A stretch of DNA of 64,000 bases from Candidatus Daviesbacteria bacterium (GTDB taxonomy: Bacteria > Patescibacteria > Microgenomatia > Daviesbacterales > UBA10151). How positions within the stretch are numbered: position 1 is the stretch's first letter; each line of letters opens with the position of its first letter. A model generated the notes under the pieces. It searched no databases. It was not told the DNA's origin and saw only the letters and a list, made by a program, of their open reading frames with translations. The stretch covers positions 1 through 64,000 of the forward strand of contig JAUSHE010000008.1 in NCBI GenBank assembly GCA_030648435.1, given 5' to 3'. This document shows, one piece after another, positions 40,714 to 50,210 of this stretch. The translations under genes and the position numbers were made by a program.

Positions 40714-41653
40714 CTTTCTTATCTGTTAAAAAACCTTCAATATAGCCGTCACTAACTTTTCTATTCTTCTGTATTGCCCTTCTCTGATTGAGTAGGCTTG
40801 GCAGATGATACAATAACCAAAGTTTTGTCAGAACCGGAGGCCAAATGTATCCGTTTTTCAGTTGGTAAAAAATAGTATTCAGAAAAACCAGAATAATTTT
40901 TAACCATCTCCATTTTTTAAATAAAACACCAACCGGAAAATCTTTAATAATTGTTTGCATCATATTTCTAAATTGCCAATATTCAATGTGCTGCGGTTTT
41001 TTCCCGGCTGTTGCCTTATGTTTGTGGTAAACAATTGCCATAGGGCAAAAGATTGACTTATATCCCAAAAATTGCGCCCGAAAGGCAAAATCAACCTCCT
41101 CTGAATACATAAAATAACCTTCATCAAACCCCCCTACTTTAATAAAATCTTCCCGACGGAAGAGAGACGCTCCCCCTGTTGCTCCAAAAATATACTCTTC
41201 CTTATCAAACTGCCCGTGATCTTTTTCCTGCCAACCGATCGAACGGGCCTGCCCTACTTCATTTATCTCGATCCCTACTCCGTCAATTATTTTTTTATCA
41301 TAAAAATTTAGTAACCTGGGATTTACGGAAATTACTTCCGGGTGAGAATCGGCGCATGTTATTAAACTTTTTACAAAATCTTTATCTGATTCTGTGTCGT
41401 TATTCAACAAAATCACATACTCAGTATTTGAAATTTTTACGCCTTCATTTATTGCCCGGGCGAAACCAAAATTATTTTTTAATTTAACTAATCTAACTTT
41501 GGGATAATTTTTTTTTAAAAAATCTATCGAGTCATCAGTAGATCCATTATCTACAAGAATTATCTCAGCCGGTTGGTTTTCTAGCGAATCCAAACAATCT
41601 TTCAGCAATTCTTTGCCGTTCCAGTTGGGGATAATTACTGAAACTTTTTTCAT
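40688..41653 (-). CDS. Glycosyltransferase family 2
   Basis: 321 residues, GT-A fold: VSVIIPNWNGKELLKDCLDS, ILVDNGSTDDS, LLNNDTES (DxD-like), GGFDEGYFMYSEEVDFAFRA. Rhamnosyltransferase-like. The start overlaps the flippase stop by 4 nt, and the 3' end overlaps the O-antigen ligase by 26 nt convergently. Confidence 0.92.
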   Translation of the reverse strand: MKKVSVIIPNWNGKELLKDCLDSLENQPAEIILVDNGSTDDSIDFLKKNYPKVRLVKLKNNFGFARAINEGVKISNTEYVILLNNDTESDKDFVKSLITCADSHPEVISVNPRLLNFYDKKIIDGVGIEINEVGQARSIGWQEKDHGQFDKEEYIFGATGGASLFRREDFIKVGGFDEGYFMYSEEVDFAFRAQFLGYKSIFCPMAIVYHKHKATAGKKPQHIEYWQFRNMMQTIIKDFPVGVLFKKWRWLKIILVFLNTIFYQLKNGYIWPPVLTKLWLLYHLPSLLNQRRAIQKNRKVSDGYIEGFLTDKKVTFWGLRT

Positions 41654-42873
41654 CTGAAGATCTTCTTTGTAATCAGATTATAAAATATTATAAAAGAAAG
41701 GGCATCTGAGACAACTGTAATCCAAGATGCTGCTATAAATCCAAATTTAGGGATAAAAAGAATATTTAAAATAATATTAAATGCTACTGTAAAAAGGGAA
41801 AGCACTATGACGTTTTTCAGATATTTTTCTGATGAAAATAATACCTGCACCCCGGGGGTTGCAAGAAATATAAACGGGATTGAGAGTGAAAGAATCCTGA
41901 CTGCCTCAATGGCCTGAAGATAATTTGGCAAAAAGATTTTAATTACTTCCGGTAATATTAAAAGGTAAGCAAAAAATAATATCATTCCAGCCGCACCCAT
42001 TAGTTTAAGGCTTTTAAAATACAGCTTTTTCATCTCATCTGTATTTTCACCATGTAATCTTGCCAAAGCAGGAAACAACGCCATAGCAAAAGCTCCGGGG
42101 ATAAATATTATTGCCTCCAAAAACCTATAAGCCGCCCCATATATACCTGTTTCGAAATTCCCCCTCATATACGATAACAAAACTGCATCTACTCTAAAAT
42201 AGAGTAGTCCTAAAATTCCCAGTAGCCCATAGGGTAGCGACCCGATGATAATTTTTTTAATGATAGAAAGCCGGACAGCGGATAGAATTAACTGTTTATA
42301 TTTATACAAAAATACCAGCAGGGCTAACGCATAAATTACCTGTCCGAAAATCAAAGCATTTACTGCGCCAAAAGTACCAAAGCCGTTGTTTATTAAAATA
42401 AAACCAAATAACGCAGTTGCCAAAGAAGAGATAAAAAGGGAGGCAGCAGAAAATTGCAACTTTTGAATCGCCACAAAAACCGCATCAAAAGTTAAAGCAA
42501 TGGCTTGGGGTAAAATTGCCAGAGTTGCCAGAAGTATCAAACTGACCCGCATTTTGTCGGCATCAAATAAATATAAAATTACTGAGAATACGGCAAATAA
42601 AACAGAGGTTAAAGTAACCCTGAGAATACTTATATTCCAAAGCAATTCAGAAACTTTCGACCGGTCCAGGGCAACTTCCCTGATCAAAAACCGGTTAAAC
42701 CCTAAATCGGCAACAGATGAAATAATGGAAAAATAAGCCAGCGCAACAGTAAGTAAACCGAAATCGGCAACCCCAAAAGACCTGGCCAAATAAATGGTAT
42801 AAAAAAAACCAACTATCCGTGTTAGACTCTGTGCCAAAAACAACCAGGAAGTCTGTTTTAAAATATTCCTCAT
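41650..42873 (-). CDS. Polysaccharide flippase (MOP/Wzx-like)
   Basis: 407 residues with about 12 membrane helices; N-terminal LFLAQSLTRIVGFFYTIYLA and LGFNRFLIREVALDRSK are typical of oligosaccharide flippases. Exports lipid-linked glycan units. TATAAT (42880-42885) ends 6 nt before the ATG, predicting a leaderless flippase-GT2 mRNA. Confidence 0.9.
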   Translation of the reverse strand: MRNILKQTSWLFLAQSLTRIVGFFYTIYLARSFGVADFGLLTVALAYFSIISSVADLGFNRFLIREVALDRSKVSELLWNISILRVTLTSVLFAVFSVILYLFDADKMRVSLILLATLAILPQAIALTFDAVFVAIQKLQFSAASLFISSLATALFGFILINNGFGTFGAVNALIFGQVIYALALLVFLYKYKQLILSAVRLSIIKKIIIGSLPYGLLGILGLLYFRVDAVLLSYMRGNFETGIYGAAYRFLEAIIFIPGAFAMALFPALARLHGENTDEMKKLYFKSLKLMGAAGMILFFAYLLILPEVIKIFLPNYLQAIEAVRILSLSIPFIFLATPGVQVLFSSEKYLKNVIVLSLFTVAFNIILNILFIPKFGFIAASWITVVSDALSFIIFYNLITKKIFR

Positions 42874-42910
42874 TCTTTCATTATACCTAATCTGCTAAAA
42901 TGTGCATTAA

Positions 42911-42982
42911 GGACGGATAGCTCAGCGGTAGAGCGCTGCATTCACATTGCAGATGCCGGGGGTTCAAATCCCTCTCCGTCCA
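42911..42982 (+). tRNA. tRNA-Val (CAC)
   Basis: Acceptor GGACGGA/TCCGTCC, D arm GCTC/GAGC, anticodon stem CTGCA/TGCAG with loop TTCACAT (anticodon CAC), T arm GGGGG/CCCTC. TAAAAT at 42896-42901 is the promoter. A T-run follows. 42990-43141 shows nothing else. Confidence 0.95.
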
Positions 42983-43141
42983 CTTTTTGGGCTTTTTATC
43001 TTTACCGACCGGCCTCGCGATAAACTGTCGGCTCGAACACGTCCTGCACCAAACGATGCGGGACTTCAAAAAACGCAAAAATTTTAAAGAACTTTTCAAA
43101 ATTAAATATACAGATTAGAAAATTAATTTGCAATAGTGCTG

Positions 43142-43669
43142 TTATCTTACGAATTTATAAACAGTGATCTCGCTTATTGAGGATTTTTCAAAATCCTTGG
43201 CAACGCTCATAATGATGCTTAAAACTTCATCATCGGAAATAGGTTTAAGTCGGTTATTATCTGTAAATTTAGCCATAATCTTATCTACTATTGAACACTT
43301 TTTAAATCCTGGGTTTAACATGGGTATGGCCAGTGTCTTAACTTTGTAAATATCTGCCAAAGTTAATGCTGATCTTATGGCTTGATGTAAAAGGGTAAAA
43401 TTCATTAAGTAAGTGGGATCAAAACTGTCTTTTATAGGTACAAAAATAATGTGTTTGACTTTTATATCATGTCCCTTGGTGATAACGGCATTACCTAGAG
43501 CGCAATATCCTATTGCCAACAATTCCGCCTCCAAACCTTTCCCTGCTTTTTCAAGAAGCTCCTTAGCGTTTTTATTTGTTGTGGCGGTTAGATCTGTCAC
43601 CGATCCACAGATTAAAGAGTCACCCTTAAAATCTGTTAACTGACCTGTTGCTAAAGTAATAGTAGGCAT
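43142..43669 (-). CDS. Macro-domain protein
   Basis: 175 residues. ITLATGQLTDFKGDSLICGS, GYCALGNAVITKGHDIKVKH and LTLADIYKVKTLAIPMLNPG fit the macro-domain order (N-terminal strand, G-rich loop, AxP segment). It would bind ADP-ribose or a related nucleotide, though the loop residues are not canonical. TAATAT or TATACA lies 6-9 nt upstream of the ATG. Confidence 0.75.
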   Translation of the reverse strand: MPTITLATGQLTDFKGDSLICGSVTDLTATTNKNAKELLEKAGKGLEAELLAIGYCALGNAVITKGHDIKVKHIIFVPIKDSFDPTYLMNFTLLHQAIRSALTLADIYKVKTLAIPMLNPGFKKCSIVDKIMAKFTDNNRLKPISDDEVLSIIMSVAKDFEKSSISEITVYKFVR

Positions 43670-43691
43670 ATAGGCTGTATATTACAGTAAA

Positions 43692-44024
43692 TCACGGCAA
43701 AGTCTCACAAGCAATACCATCCCCATCTCTATCCAACCTATGTGGATCACCTGAGCCAGCAGACTCAAAGAATGCCTGAGCCTCTGCATGAGTTGCGAAA
43801 TCAGTACAATCTTTATCTCCAGATTTTGTAGTACCAGTAGGTTTTTGTGTAGGAGTTACATTAATTTCTGGAGAGTAAGAGGGTCGTGGTGCTGGTGTTG
43901 ATGATTTAGTATTACCAAACAAGGCTACTGCACCCCCACCAATAATTGCTGCTGCAATAATTGCAAGTATCCACTTGCCAGTGTTATTTGGTTTTATTCC
44001 ATTTGTTGATGTTTGTTCTTCTAT
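43692..44024 (-). CDS. Excalibur-domain surface protein, unusual start
   Basis: About 110 residues: a membrane helix (WILAIIAAAIIGGGAVALF), a Pro/Thr linker and a C-terminal Excalibur calcium-binding motif DRDGDGIACE. No ATG, GTG or TTG precedes the helix in frame; an SD-like AGAGGTGAT lies 5 nt before an ATA codon (44022-44024), which may be the start. The first standard codon, TTG at 43922, would remove the membrane helix. It follows the 451-residue gene by 20 nt. Confidence 0.6.
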   Translation of the reverse strand: MEEQTSTNGIKPNNTGKWILAIIAAAIIGGGAVALFGNTKSSTPAPRPSYSPEINVTPTQKPTGTTKSGDKDCTDFATHAEAQAFFESAGSGDPHRLDRDGDGIACETLP

Positions 44025-44044
44025 GATAGATCACCTCTTTTCAG

Positions 44045-45400
44045 TTATTGATCGGGAAGCTTAAGGGCTGCTACAACTCCACTTTCATAACCTTTTCGAA
44101 TCTTGACCATCTCTCCGTTTATACGCTCTAATTTCTCGTCTAACTTATTGATTAGTCCCTGATAATGTTCACTTAGTTTATTAATATCAATCTCAAGTCT
44201 CTCTTCTAAACTCATTCTTAAACCATTCCTTCTTGCTATCTCCGCCCTGTTATTTTCTATCTCTTCCGCTACTGTCATTTTAGTTTTGCTTTCAAACTTC
44301 TCTTTTTGTAAATATTTACGGATATAATCTAAACCTACTTCAAATAAGAGGAGTACGTTAAAAAGTGTTATTAAAAAGATAGCGAAAATAACTTTTATGG
44401 GAGTGAATAAGAACGAAAAGCCGTATTCTTTTTGCACTTTCCTTATAGTAATAGCTACAGCAATTATGAGTGGTACAAAAAGCAAGCGTAGTAGTGAATC
44501 TAAAACTTCAGGTACATTACTAAGCCAAGATAGAGAAACCATAAGGATATAGATTGTCATCAAAATTAAACCAACTACTAGCATTGTACCCGTCTGTAAT
44601 TTTCTAAGGTGCTTCCTAAAGAATGGAGATTTTTCCAGAAAATCAATAACTCTATCTATTAAGACTAGGAATACTAAAGCTACTATCCCGCTAAATATAT
44701 AAATTGCTATTCGATTGTCTTTAAACTGAATTTTTAAAACATCATTAAAAATAAAGTAAGTTATATAGAAATCACCAGCCAAGAGTAAACCAATAACTAT
44801 TATATAAACATATCTCAACGCATCTGTTTCTAATCTTTCAGCAGCTTTAGAAAGGGATTCTTTAGTTTTCTGAATGAGATCAGAGAAAAAATATTTCCTT
44901 TGAACGTTGACCTTATTATTTTGTTCCAATACTTCATTTTTTCCATCCTCTTCCCGTTTTAGTTGGAATAATTCTTTTTCCTTAAGATCCAAATTAGTTT
45001 CTAACTCTTTTATCTCCTCTTCTAGCTTTTTATCTCTTTCTCTGTACACTCTAGTTGCTATTTGTTTTTTACCATCTAATTCTTCTTTAAGAGAACCTAT
45101 TTGTTCCTGTAGTCGACCTACATTCTGGTTATAGTCCTTAATGTATTCTGAAAGTCCCATTTGAAAAACCATATCCTTTACCATATCAACACGCTCTTGC
45201 ATACTTTTTTGAGAGTGAGGTGAAGTTAATCTTTTATTAATTTCAGGTCTAAATCTAGTTACAACCTTTTTACCAGTTCGATAGCCATAGCGGTGATGTC
45301 TTGTATTATATAAATAAGCTGCTACGACTGCTCCTGTACCACCAAAAATAGTGGTTAGGGTAGTAAAATTAGTTTGTAAAAAGTTAATAAATTCACTCAT
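44045..45400 (-). CDS. Polytopic membrane protein with coiled coils
   Basis: 451 residues. An N-terminal hydrophobic segment (about 13-30) is followed by a coiled coil of about 90 residues (QEQIGSLKEELDGKKQIATR onward), five or so membrane helices between about 200 and 370, and a C-terminal coiled coil. No family recognised. The ATG lies 8 nt after the stop of the VWA gene, so the two proteins probably work together. Confidence 0.65.
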   Translation of the reverse strand: MSEFINFLQTNFTTLTTIFGGTGAVVAAYLYNTRHHRYGYRTGKKVVTRFRPEINKRLTSPHSQKSMQERVDMVKDMVFQMGLSEYIKDYNQNVGRLQEQIGSLKEELDGKKQIATRVYRERDKKLEEEIKELETNLDLKEKELFQLKREEDGKNEVLEQNNKVNVQRKYFFSDLIQKTKESLSKAAERLETDALRYVYIIVIGLLLAGDFYITYFIFNDVLKIQFKDNRIAIYIFSGIVALVFLVLIDRVIDFLEKSPFFRKHLRKLQTGTMLVVGLILMTIYILMVSLSWLSNVPEVLDSLLRLLFVPLIIAVAITIRKVQKEYGFSFLFTPIKVIFAIFLITLFNVLLLFEVGLDYIRKYLQKEKFESKTKMTVAEEIENNRAEIARRNGLRMSLEERLEIDINKLSEHYQGLINKLDEKLERINGEMVKIRKGYESGVVAALKLPDQ

Positions 45401-45408
45401 AATTCTAA

Positions 45409-46617
45409 CTAAAAATTCTCAAATATCACTTGGCAAGGGTTTAATAATTCTTTATAAAACTGTTGTACGAGGTTGCGGTAAGATAGGTTATTATCATATT
45501 CCATACCTACAATAATAAACTTGTCGTCTGGCTTTTTACAAATAGTAGAACCATTTACGCTGAATCCCTTATTAGTCCTTTTCTCTAAATATCTTTTTAA
45601 CACATCGTAATTTTTGGGTGTTGCATATACTTCCTTTCCTCCTGTAACCTCGTCATCTCTAAGATAGAACTCACCATCTGTTACTAAAACAAATTCGCGA
45701 TAACTATATTCTTCATTTCCACTATATTTTTCATTGACGATGTCATCACTGATTTCTATTAGGTGGGGAATTAAATACGTACCAAAATGGCAACCCTGAT
45801 TAGGATTAGCAATCCCTTTGCTGTAAAAGTCATATATGATATTATATATCTCATCCGGATTATTAGTAACAATCTCTAACCCGTTTCTTTCTGTTTTTGG
45901 CTCCAGTTTATCTCCTATTTCAATGAGTATTTGTTCATTCCTACGAGAATAAGTAATATTAGCTTCCCACTCGGGTTCTGTATATTTAATTACTAACTTA
46001 TTGTTACAAGGATTGTCTTTAAGTTCTGGGCCATAAAAACGGATATTTATTTTATTACGAGGAAGTATTCCCTGGTTGTTTAACATATATTCCTTAAACT
46101 TTTGAAACACAAAATCCGAATATTTAATGTTTGCTTTATTTTTTAGTGATTCATTATCTCTATAAATTACAGAGTTGGAAATATCAAAAGACACATCAAC
46201 TAATCTATTGGGAAATTGGTTTCCGAAGAGTTTGATGGAGGTGTTTGGTTTGTCTCCTTCTGTCGCTTTATTTATTAAATACTTCCTAAGTCTATTATCT
46301 TCACTACTTTTCAATGACTCTTCAAATACCGGCTCACCCTTTTTGTCTCTAATAATCAACTCACTACAATTATCACATTCATCTACTATAAAATTTCCTG
46401 CGTGTGGGTTATTCTTATTCTTTATGTCGATTCTTAAATCTCTGGGGGGTCTATTTATTGATTGAGCTATTAAATATCCAATTGGTGCTACTACAACTAA
46501 AAAGGTAATCAATCCAAATAATAAAACCCATTTATCCATTAAAGGAGGGGTAGTTTTAATCGACCGTTTTTTGTTCAGCTCTGCCAAATTTTTACCAATT
46601 TTAGTTTTATTAAGCAT
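45409..46617 (-). CDS. Membrane-anchored von Willebrand A-like protein
   Basis: 402 residues: one membrane helix (about 30-52) and a large outer or inner domain with a MIDAS-like set: D145-x-S147-x-S149 (SFDISNS), a Thr at 280 (HFGTYLIP) and Asp314 in LVTDGEF. These are the metal-coordinating positions of VWA domains, which bind protein partners through a divalent cation. Four cysteines near 81-84, 204 and 276 may form disulfides. No close family recognised. Confidence 0.6.
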   Translation of the reverse strand: MLNKTKIGKNLAELNKKRSIKTTPPLMDKWVLLFGLITFLVVVAPIGYLIAQSINRPPRDLRIDIKNKNNPHAGNFIVDECDNCSELIIRDKKGEPVFEESLKSSEDNRLRKYLINKATEGDKPNTSIKLFGNQFPNRLVDVSFDISNSVIYRDNESLKNKANIKYSDFVFQKFKEYMLNNQGILPRNKINIRFYGPELKDNPCNNKLVIKYTEPEWEANITYSRRNEQILIEIGDKLEPKTERNGLEIVTNNPDEIYNIIYDFYSKGIANPNQGCHFGTYLIPHLIEISDDIVNEKYSGNEEYSYREFVLVTDGEFYLRDDEVTGGKEVYATPKNYDVLKRYLEKRTNKGFSVNGSTICKKPDDKFIIVGMEYDNNLSYRNLVQQFYKELLNPCQVIFENF

Positions 46618-46681
46618 AATTAATACCTAATCTTAACTTAAATGATAGCATATTGAGATTAAATTTTGTTTCCGTCTATAA

Positions 46682-47602
46682 TTATCTGCATAAAGTTTCG
46701 CAAGGCACACCATCTTTATCTCCATCCAAGCGTGATACACCACAGGTATTTAGATAGAACTCAGCTTCTGCACAGGATGACATTTGACCACAGGTTGTTT
46801 TTTCTGCACAAGTAAATCCACTAGTTGTAGTGGGGTTGACTGTTCCGCTAGTTTGTGTTGATGGTTGTGGGGTATTTGTAAGACAAGCATTATCAGCCCA
46901 CAACCCCCTTTTATTTTCCTCGGCTTCCTTTTGTGCTTGCTTGAATTCAGACTGATATTTGTAGGGTATATTGTAGGTATATTCATGTGCATATCCTTCG
47001 CTAATCATCAGTTTATTAAAATTAGTTCCATCTTCTAAAAACACATACCTAAGAAGTCTTTGATATTTATCTCTCTCACCTTGCGTTGGGTCTGACTCAA
47101 GCATTACGGATTTATCTGAAAGTAGTAACTTAGCTTTTGCCGATGCTTCTTTACCGAAACACTGAACTGATTTTCTAGGATCTACTGTCTCGGGTGAGTC
47201 AATACCAATCAAACGGATGGTTTCTTTTTCGTTATCAATAACAACCTGGATGGTATCTCCGTCAATAACTTTGGTAACCTTAAATGTTTCACTCTGTTTA
47301 GCTTGAGTTTGTGGGTTTTTTTGTTCTTCTGCTTTCTCTTGGGTATTCTGACCAGTAGATTGAGTACTCTCTTGATTACTCCCTTTTACAGCTGAGGAGC
47401 CGATATCTTTTTTTATGGATGATGGTTCTGCAACTATACCTGTAAGGACAAAGAAGATTATACTCAAAGATCCAAAAACTAGTAATATCTTTTTTCTAGT
47501 TAGAGAGCGTTTGATAAACTTAATTAATAAGGTCGGTCTAATTAGACCTAACACTAAACCTAATGATGATATAAGAAACAAGATCAAAAATATATAATTC
47601 AT
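46682..47602 (-). CDS. Secreted SNase with C-terminal Excalibur domain
   Basis: 306 residues: two N-terminal hydrophobic segments, an acidic linker, a thermonuclease domain (KVIDGDTIQVVI, RLIGIDSPETVDPRKSVQCF, ERDKYQRLLRYVFLEDG, RGLWADNACL) and a Cys-rich C-terminal Excalibur motif (DGDKDGVPCE). It should degrade extracellular nucleic acid, perhaps to feed nucleotide uptake. Paralogous to the nuclease at 5609-6166, which lacks Excalibur. Confidence 0.9.
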   Translation of the reverse strand: MNYIFLILFLISSLGLVLGLIRPTLLIKFIKRSLTRKKILLVFGSLSIIFFVLTGIVAEPSSIKKDIGSSAVKGSNQESTQSTGQNTQEKAEEQKNPQTQAKQSETFKVTKVIDGDTIQVVIDNEKETIRLIGIDSPETVDPRKSVQCFGKEASAKAKLLLSDKSVMLESDPTQGERDKYQRLLRYVFLEDGTNFNKLMISEGYAHEYTYNIPYKYQSEFKQAQKEAEENKRGLWADNACLTNTPQPSTQTSGTVNPTTTSGFTCAEKTTCGQMSSCAEAEFYLNTCGVSRLDGDKDGVPCETLCR

Positions 47603-47713
47603 AATGTCACTTCAGGTTAGCTTTGCCCAGAAAAATCTTAACTGCAATTTTACTCTTTTCTAACTATAATTTCTAGAGGAACAGTAATGATTAATATATG
47701 TTATAATTGTTTT

Positions 47714-47971
47714 GTGAGAAAATTCATTCTTTGTCTTTCTGCTCTATTTCTAATTATTTCCTTTGCTTTAGCCAATATATCATCTGTGGAAGCTGCTCAA
47801 AAAGTCAAGGGTTATATAAAGAAAAATGGAACCTATGTAGCCCCTCACTTCAAAACCTCCCCTAATAAATCAAAGTTTGATAATTTTTCCACTAAAGGTA
47901 ACATAAATCCTTATACAGGTAAAAAAGGAGCTGTTAGTCCTTTTAAAATAACTCCCAAAAAATACAGATAA
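47714..47971 (+). CDS. Small secreted protein with YIKKNGTYV motif
   Basis: 85 residues: a signal peptide (about 1-28, ending near VEAAQ) and a short basic domain YIKKNGTYVAPHFKTSPNKS followed by NPYTGKKG. The same motif type (YFRKDGTFVQSHYRS) occurs in the repeat protein two genes downstream. I start at GTG 47714 because TATAAT (47702-47707) ends 6 nt upstream. First gene of a three-gene operon. Confidence 0.7.
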   Translation: MRKFILCLSALFLIISFALANISSVEAAQKVKGYIKKNGTYVAPHFKTSPNKSKFDNFSTKGNINPYTGKKGAVSPFKITPKKYR

Positions 47972-47972
47972 A

Positions 47973-48362
47973 ATGAGCAAAAATCATTTAATAGTCATTT
48001 ATATACTTCTAGCCATACTTACATTTTTCACTTTTTCTCAAAAAACTGGTAAGACTACTGATCTAGATGACATAAAAAATAGGGTTATTAAAGTTGAGTT
48101 TCTTCAAGAAGCTACTAGAATTCGGGATAATTTGGTGGGGTTCAAACAAGTTAACGCCTCTTTAGCTAATGATGCCGAACGCATAAAAAGTTGTAATGAA
48201 AGTAAAGATTTATTAATTGAATGGTCAGAGGATGTCAAGAAACTGGGTAATAATTACTCTGACCGCATAAATAATAACCAAGATGCTAAAGAATACTTTG
48301 ATGCAATAAGCAAACTAAATGATGCCATTGCGGCTGATTGTAATAAACTTACCTCAAATTAA
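47973..48362 (+). CDS. Hypothetical protein with N-terminal anchor
   Basis: 129 residues: hydrophobic N-terminus (about 5-22), then a helical domain with two cysteines (KSCNESKD, AADCNKL). No family recognised. It follows the previous stop by 1 nt, and its stop abuts the next ATG, so it is part of the surface-protein operon. Confidence 0.6.
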   Translation: MSKNHLIVIYILLAILTFFTFSQKTGKTTDLDDIKNRVIKVEFLQEATRIRDNLVGFKQVNASLANDAERIKSCNESKDLLIEWSEDVKKLGNNYSDRINNNQDAKEYFDAISKLNDAIAADCNKLTSN

Positions 48363-49979
48363 ATGACTGGGCGAATAATCTATAAACTTGTAATCTGCCT
48401 TTTATTGCTAATTCCTGTATTTTTTATCCTTACTTCAATTGCAGAAGCCAGAAGTTATAGGAGTTCTTATTCTGATGTACAAGTAAGATCATATTTTAGA
48501 AAAGATGGTACTTTTGTCCAGAGCCATTATAGATCTCGTCCTGATGGGGTTATCTCTAATAATTATTCCTGTATTGATAATGGAAGGTGTGGTGCAAATT
48601 ACACATCACGAAGTTATAGCACTTACTCATTTACCCTTCCGAGTAGCTATACCTATAAACCATCTTGGCTACCTGTACTTGCACCAGTGGGTTATGATTA
48701 TGGGGGTTCAACCGGATATACATCCTATACACAACCTGCACCCAAGATTACTCCGCCTATTAATGCTCATTTGAATTACTTTGGTGACAGTTGGGTATGT
48801 GATAACGGTTATAAGCGCAACTATCTAACTGATCAATGTGACAAAATTGAGGTTCCCTCAAACGCATATTTGGCATCTTGGGGAAGCGATTGGCTTTGTA
48901 GCACAGGGTACAAAAAGAATTATCTAACTGATCAATGTGATAAGGTAATTATCCCTGCTAATGGGTCACTAAACTACTTTGGGAATGATTTTACTTGTAA
49001 CAAAGGTTTCAAGAAGGATTATTTAACAAACCAATGTGATCAAATTACAATTCCTGAAAACGCTAGTCTAAGCTATTTTGGCGATGACTGGACATGTAGC
49101 TATGGCTATAAAAAGAATTACTCTATAAACAGATGCGATAAAGTAGAAGTTCCTGCTAACGCTAGTATGTATAGTTGGGGTTCAGACTGGTACTGTAATA
49201 AAGGGTTTAAAAAAAATTACACCACCAACCAGTGCGATTCTGTAATAGTACCTGAAAACGCAAGCTTAGATTACTTTGGTTCTGATTGGAATTGTAACTC
49301 TGGGTACAAAAAGAACTACTCAATTAACGGGTGCGACAAAGTTGAGGTTCCAGCTAATGCGACTTTATACAGTTGGGGATCGGATTGGTATTGCAATAAA
49401 GGATTTAAGAAGAACTATACTACCAATCTATGTGACTCAGTAGTGGTTCCTGAAAACGCAAGTTTGAATTATTTTGGAGATGATTGGGTCTGTAATAATA
49501 GCTTCAAAAAGAATTATTCAACCAATAAGTGCGACAAAATAGAAGTACCTGCTAATGCTACCTTAAACAGTTGGGGTAGCGACTGGACTTGTAATTCTGG
49601 CTATCGAAAAAACTATACAACCAATCAATGTGATAAAGTAGAATGTTCTACCAACTCTTACGAGTCCTACGGATATTGCTACTGTAACTCTGGCTATAAA
49701 AAGAACTATTCTACTGGTCAGTGTGAAAAGGTTGAATGTCCAGCAAATTCTTATGAATCTTATGGCTATTGTTACTGCAATAGCGGATATACCAAAAATT
49801 ATAGTACAAATCTGTGTGAACCTAATATTAAGACTACTCCTACGCCCACTATACTCCCTACCCCCATTCCTACTCCAACGCTTACGCCTACTTCTACACT
49901 AACACCGATCCCAATTCTTACACCTACCCCCACTCCTGAATTAACTGTATCTCCATCTCCCTCACCCACCAGTCCGTAA
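48363..49979 (+). CDS. Secreted repeat protein with 33-residue Cys repeats
   Basis: 538 residues: signal peptide (about 10-28), a YFRKDGTFVQSHYRS segment, then from residue 133 nine tandem repeats of 33 residues, each N-A-x-L-x-x-(F/W)G-x-D-(W/F)-x-C-(N)-x-G-(Y/F)-K-K-(N/D)-Y-x-x-x-x-C-D, followed by two variants of about 31 residues with extra Cys (YESYGYCYCNSGYKKNYS). YFG and SWG forms alternate from repeat 4 on, suggesting 66-residue unit expansion. The C-terminus is a Pro/Thr/Ser stalk. Likely a surface adhesin or stalked wall protein. Confidence 0.75.
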   Translation: MTGRIIYKLVICLLLLIPVFFILTSIAEARSYRSSYSDVQVRSYFRKDGTFVQSHYRSRPDGVISNNYSCIDNGRCGANYTSRSYSTYSFTLPSSYTYKPSWLPVLAPVGYDYGGSTGYTSYTQPAPKITPPINAHLNYFGDSWVCDNGYKRNYLTDQCDKIEVPSNAYLASWGSDWLCSTGYKKNYLTDQCDKVIIPANGSLNYFGNDFTCNKGFKKDYLTNQCDQITIPENASLSYFGDDWTCSYGYKKNYSINRCDKVEVPANASMYSWGSDWYCNKGFKKNYTTNQCDSVIVPENASLDYFGSDWNCNSGYKKNYSINGCDKVEVPANATLYSWGSDWYCNKGFKKNYTTNLCDSVVVPENASLNYFGDDWVCNNSFKKNYSTNKCDKIEVPANATLNSWGSDWTCNSGYRKNYTTNQCDKVECSTNSYESYGYCYCNSGYKKNYSTGQCEKVECPANSYESYGYCYCNSGYTKNYSTNLCEPNIKTTPTPTILPTPIPTPTLTPTSTLTPIPILTPTPTPELTVSPSPSPTSP

Positions 49980-49991
49980 TCTACTATAATC

Positions 49992-50171
49992 TTATCTCTT
50001 TTTCTTCCCCAAAACTTTTTCTAACCCACCCTTACCATATTTAATCACTTGCCCAATTTTAGAAACAGTTGAGGTACTTGTTTCAACTTTTTCTGCTATT
50101 TCATCATAAGTTTTTCCATCAAGAATTAATTTTGCAATTTTTAATCTTTGAGCTAAATCTAAGATTTCTTC
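49992..50171 (-). pseudogene. TrpR/YerC-like regulator, 3' remnant
   Basis: 60 codons beginning EEILDLAQRLKIAKLILDGK and TYDEIAEKVETSTSTVSK, the HTH core of the YerC/TrpR family, ending KGGLEKVLGKKKR. A stop codon stands directly before the first codon, so the N-terminal part has been lost or frame-shifted. Confidence 0.65.
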
Positions 50172-50210
50172 TTACCTAATTATTGCACAAAAAAGGGTTA
50201 ATTAGTAGCT

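Noticed and set aside
42887..43099. 70-codon ORF on minus with ERDLNPRHLQCECSALPLSY
   Set aside because: Antisense read of tRNA-Val, a well-known annotation artefact.
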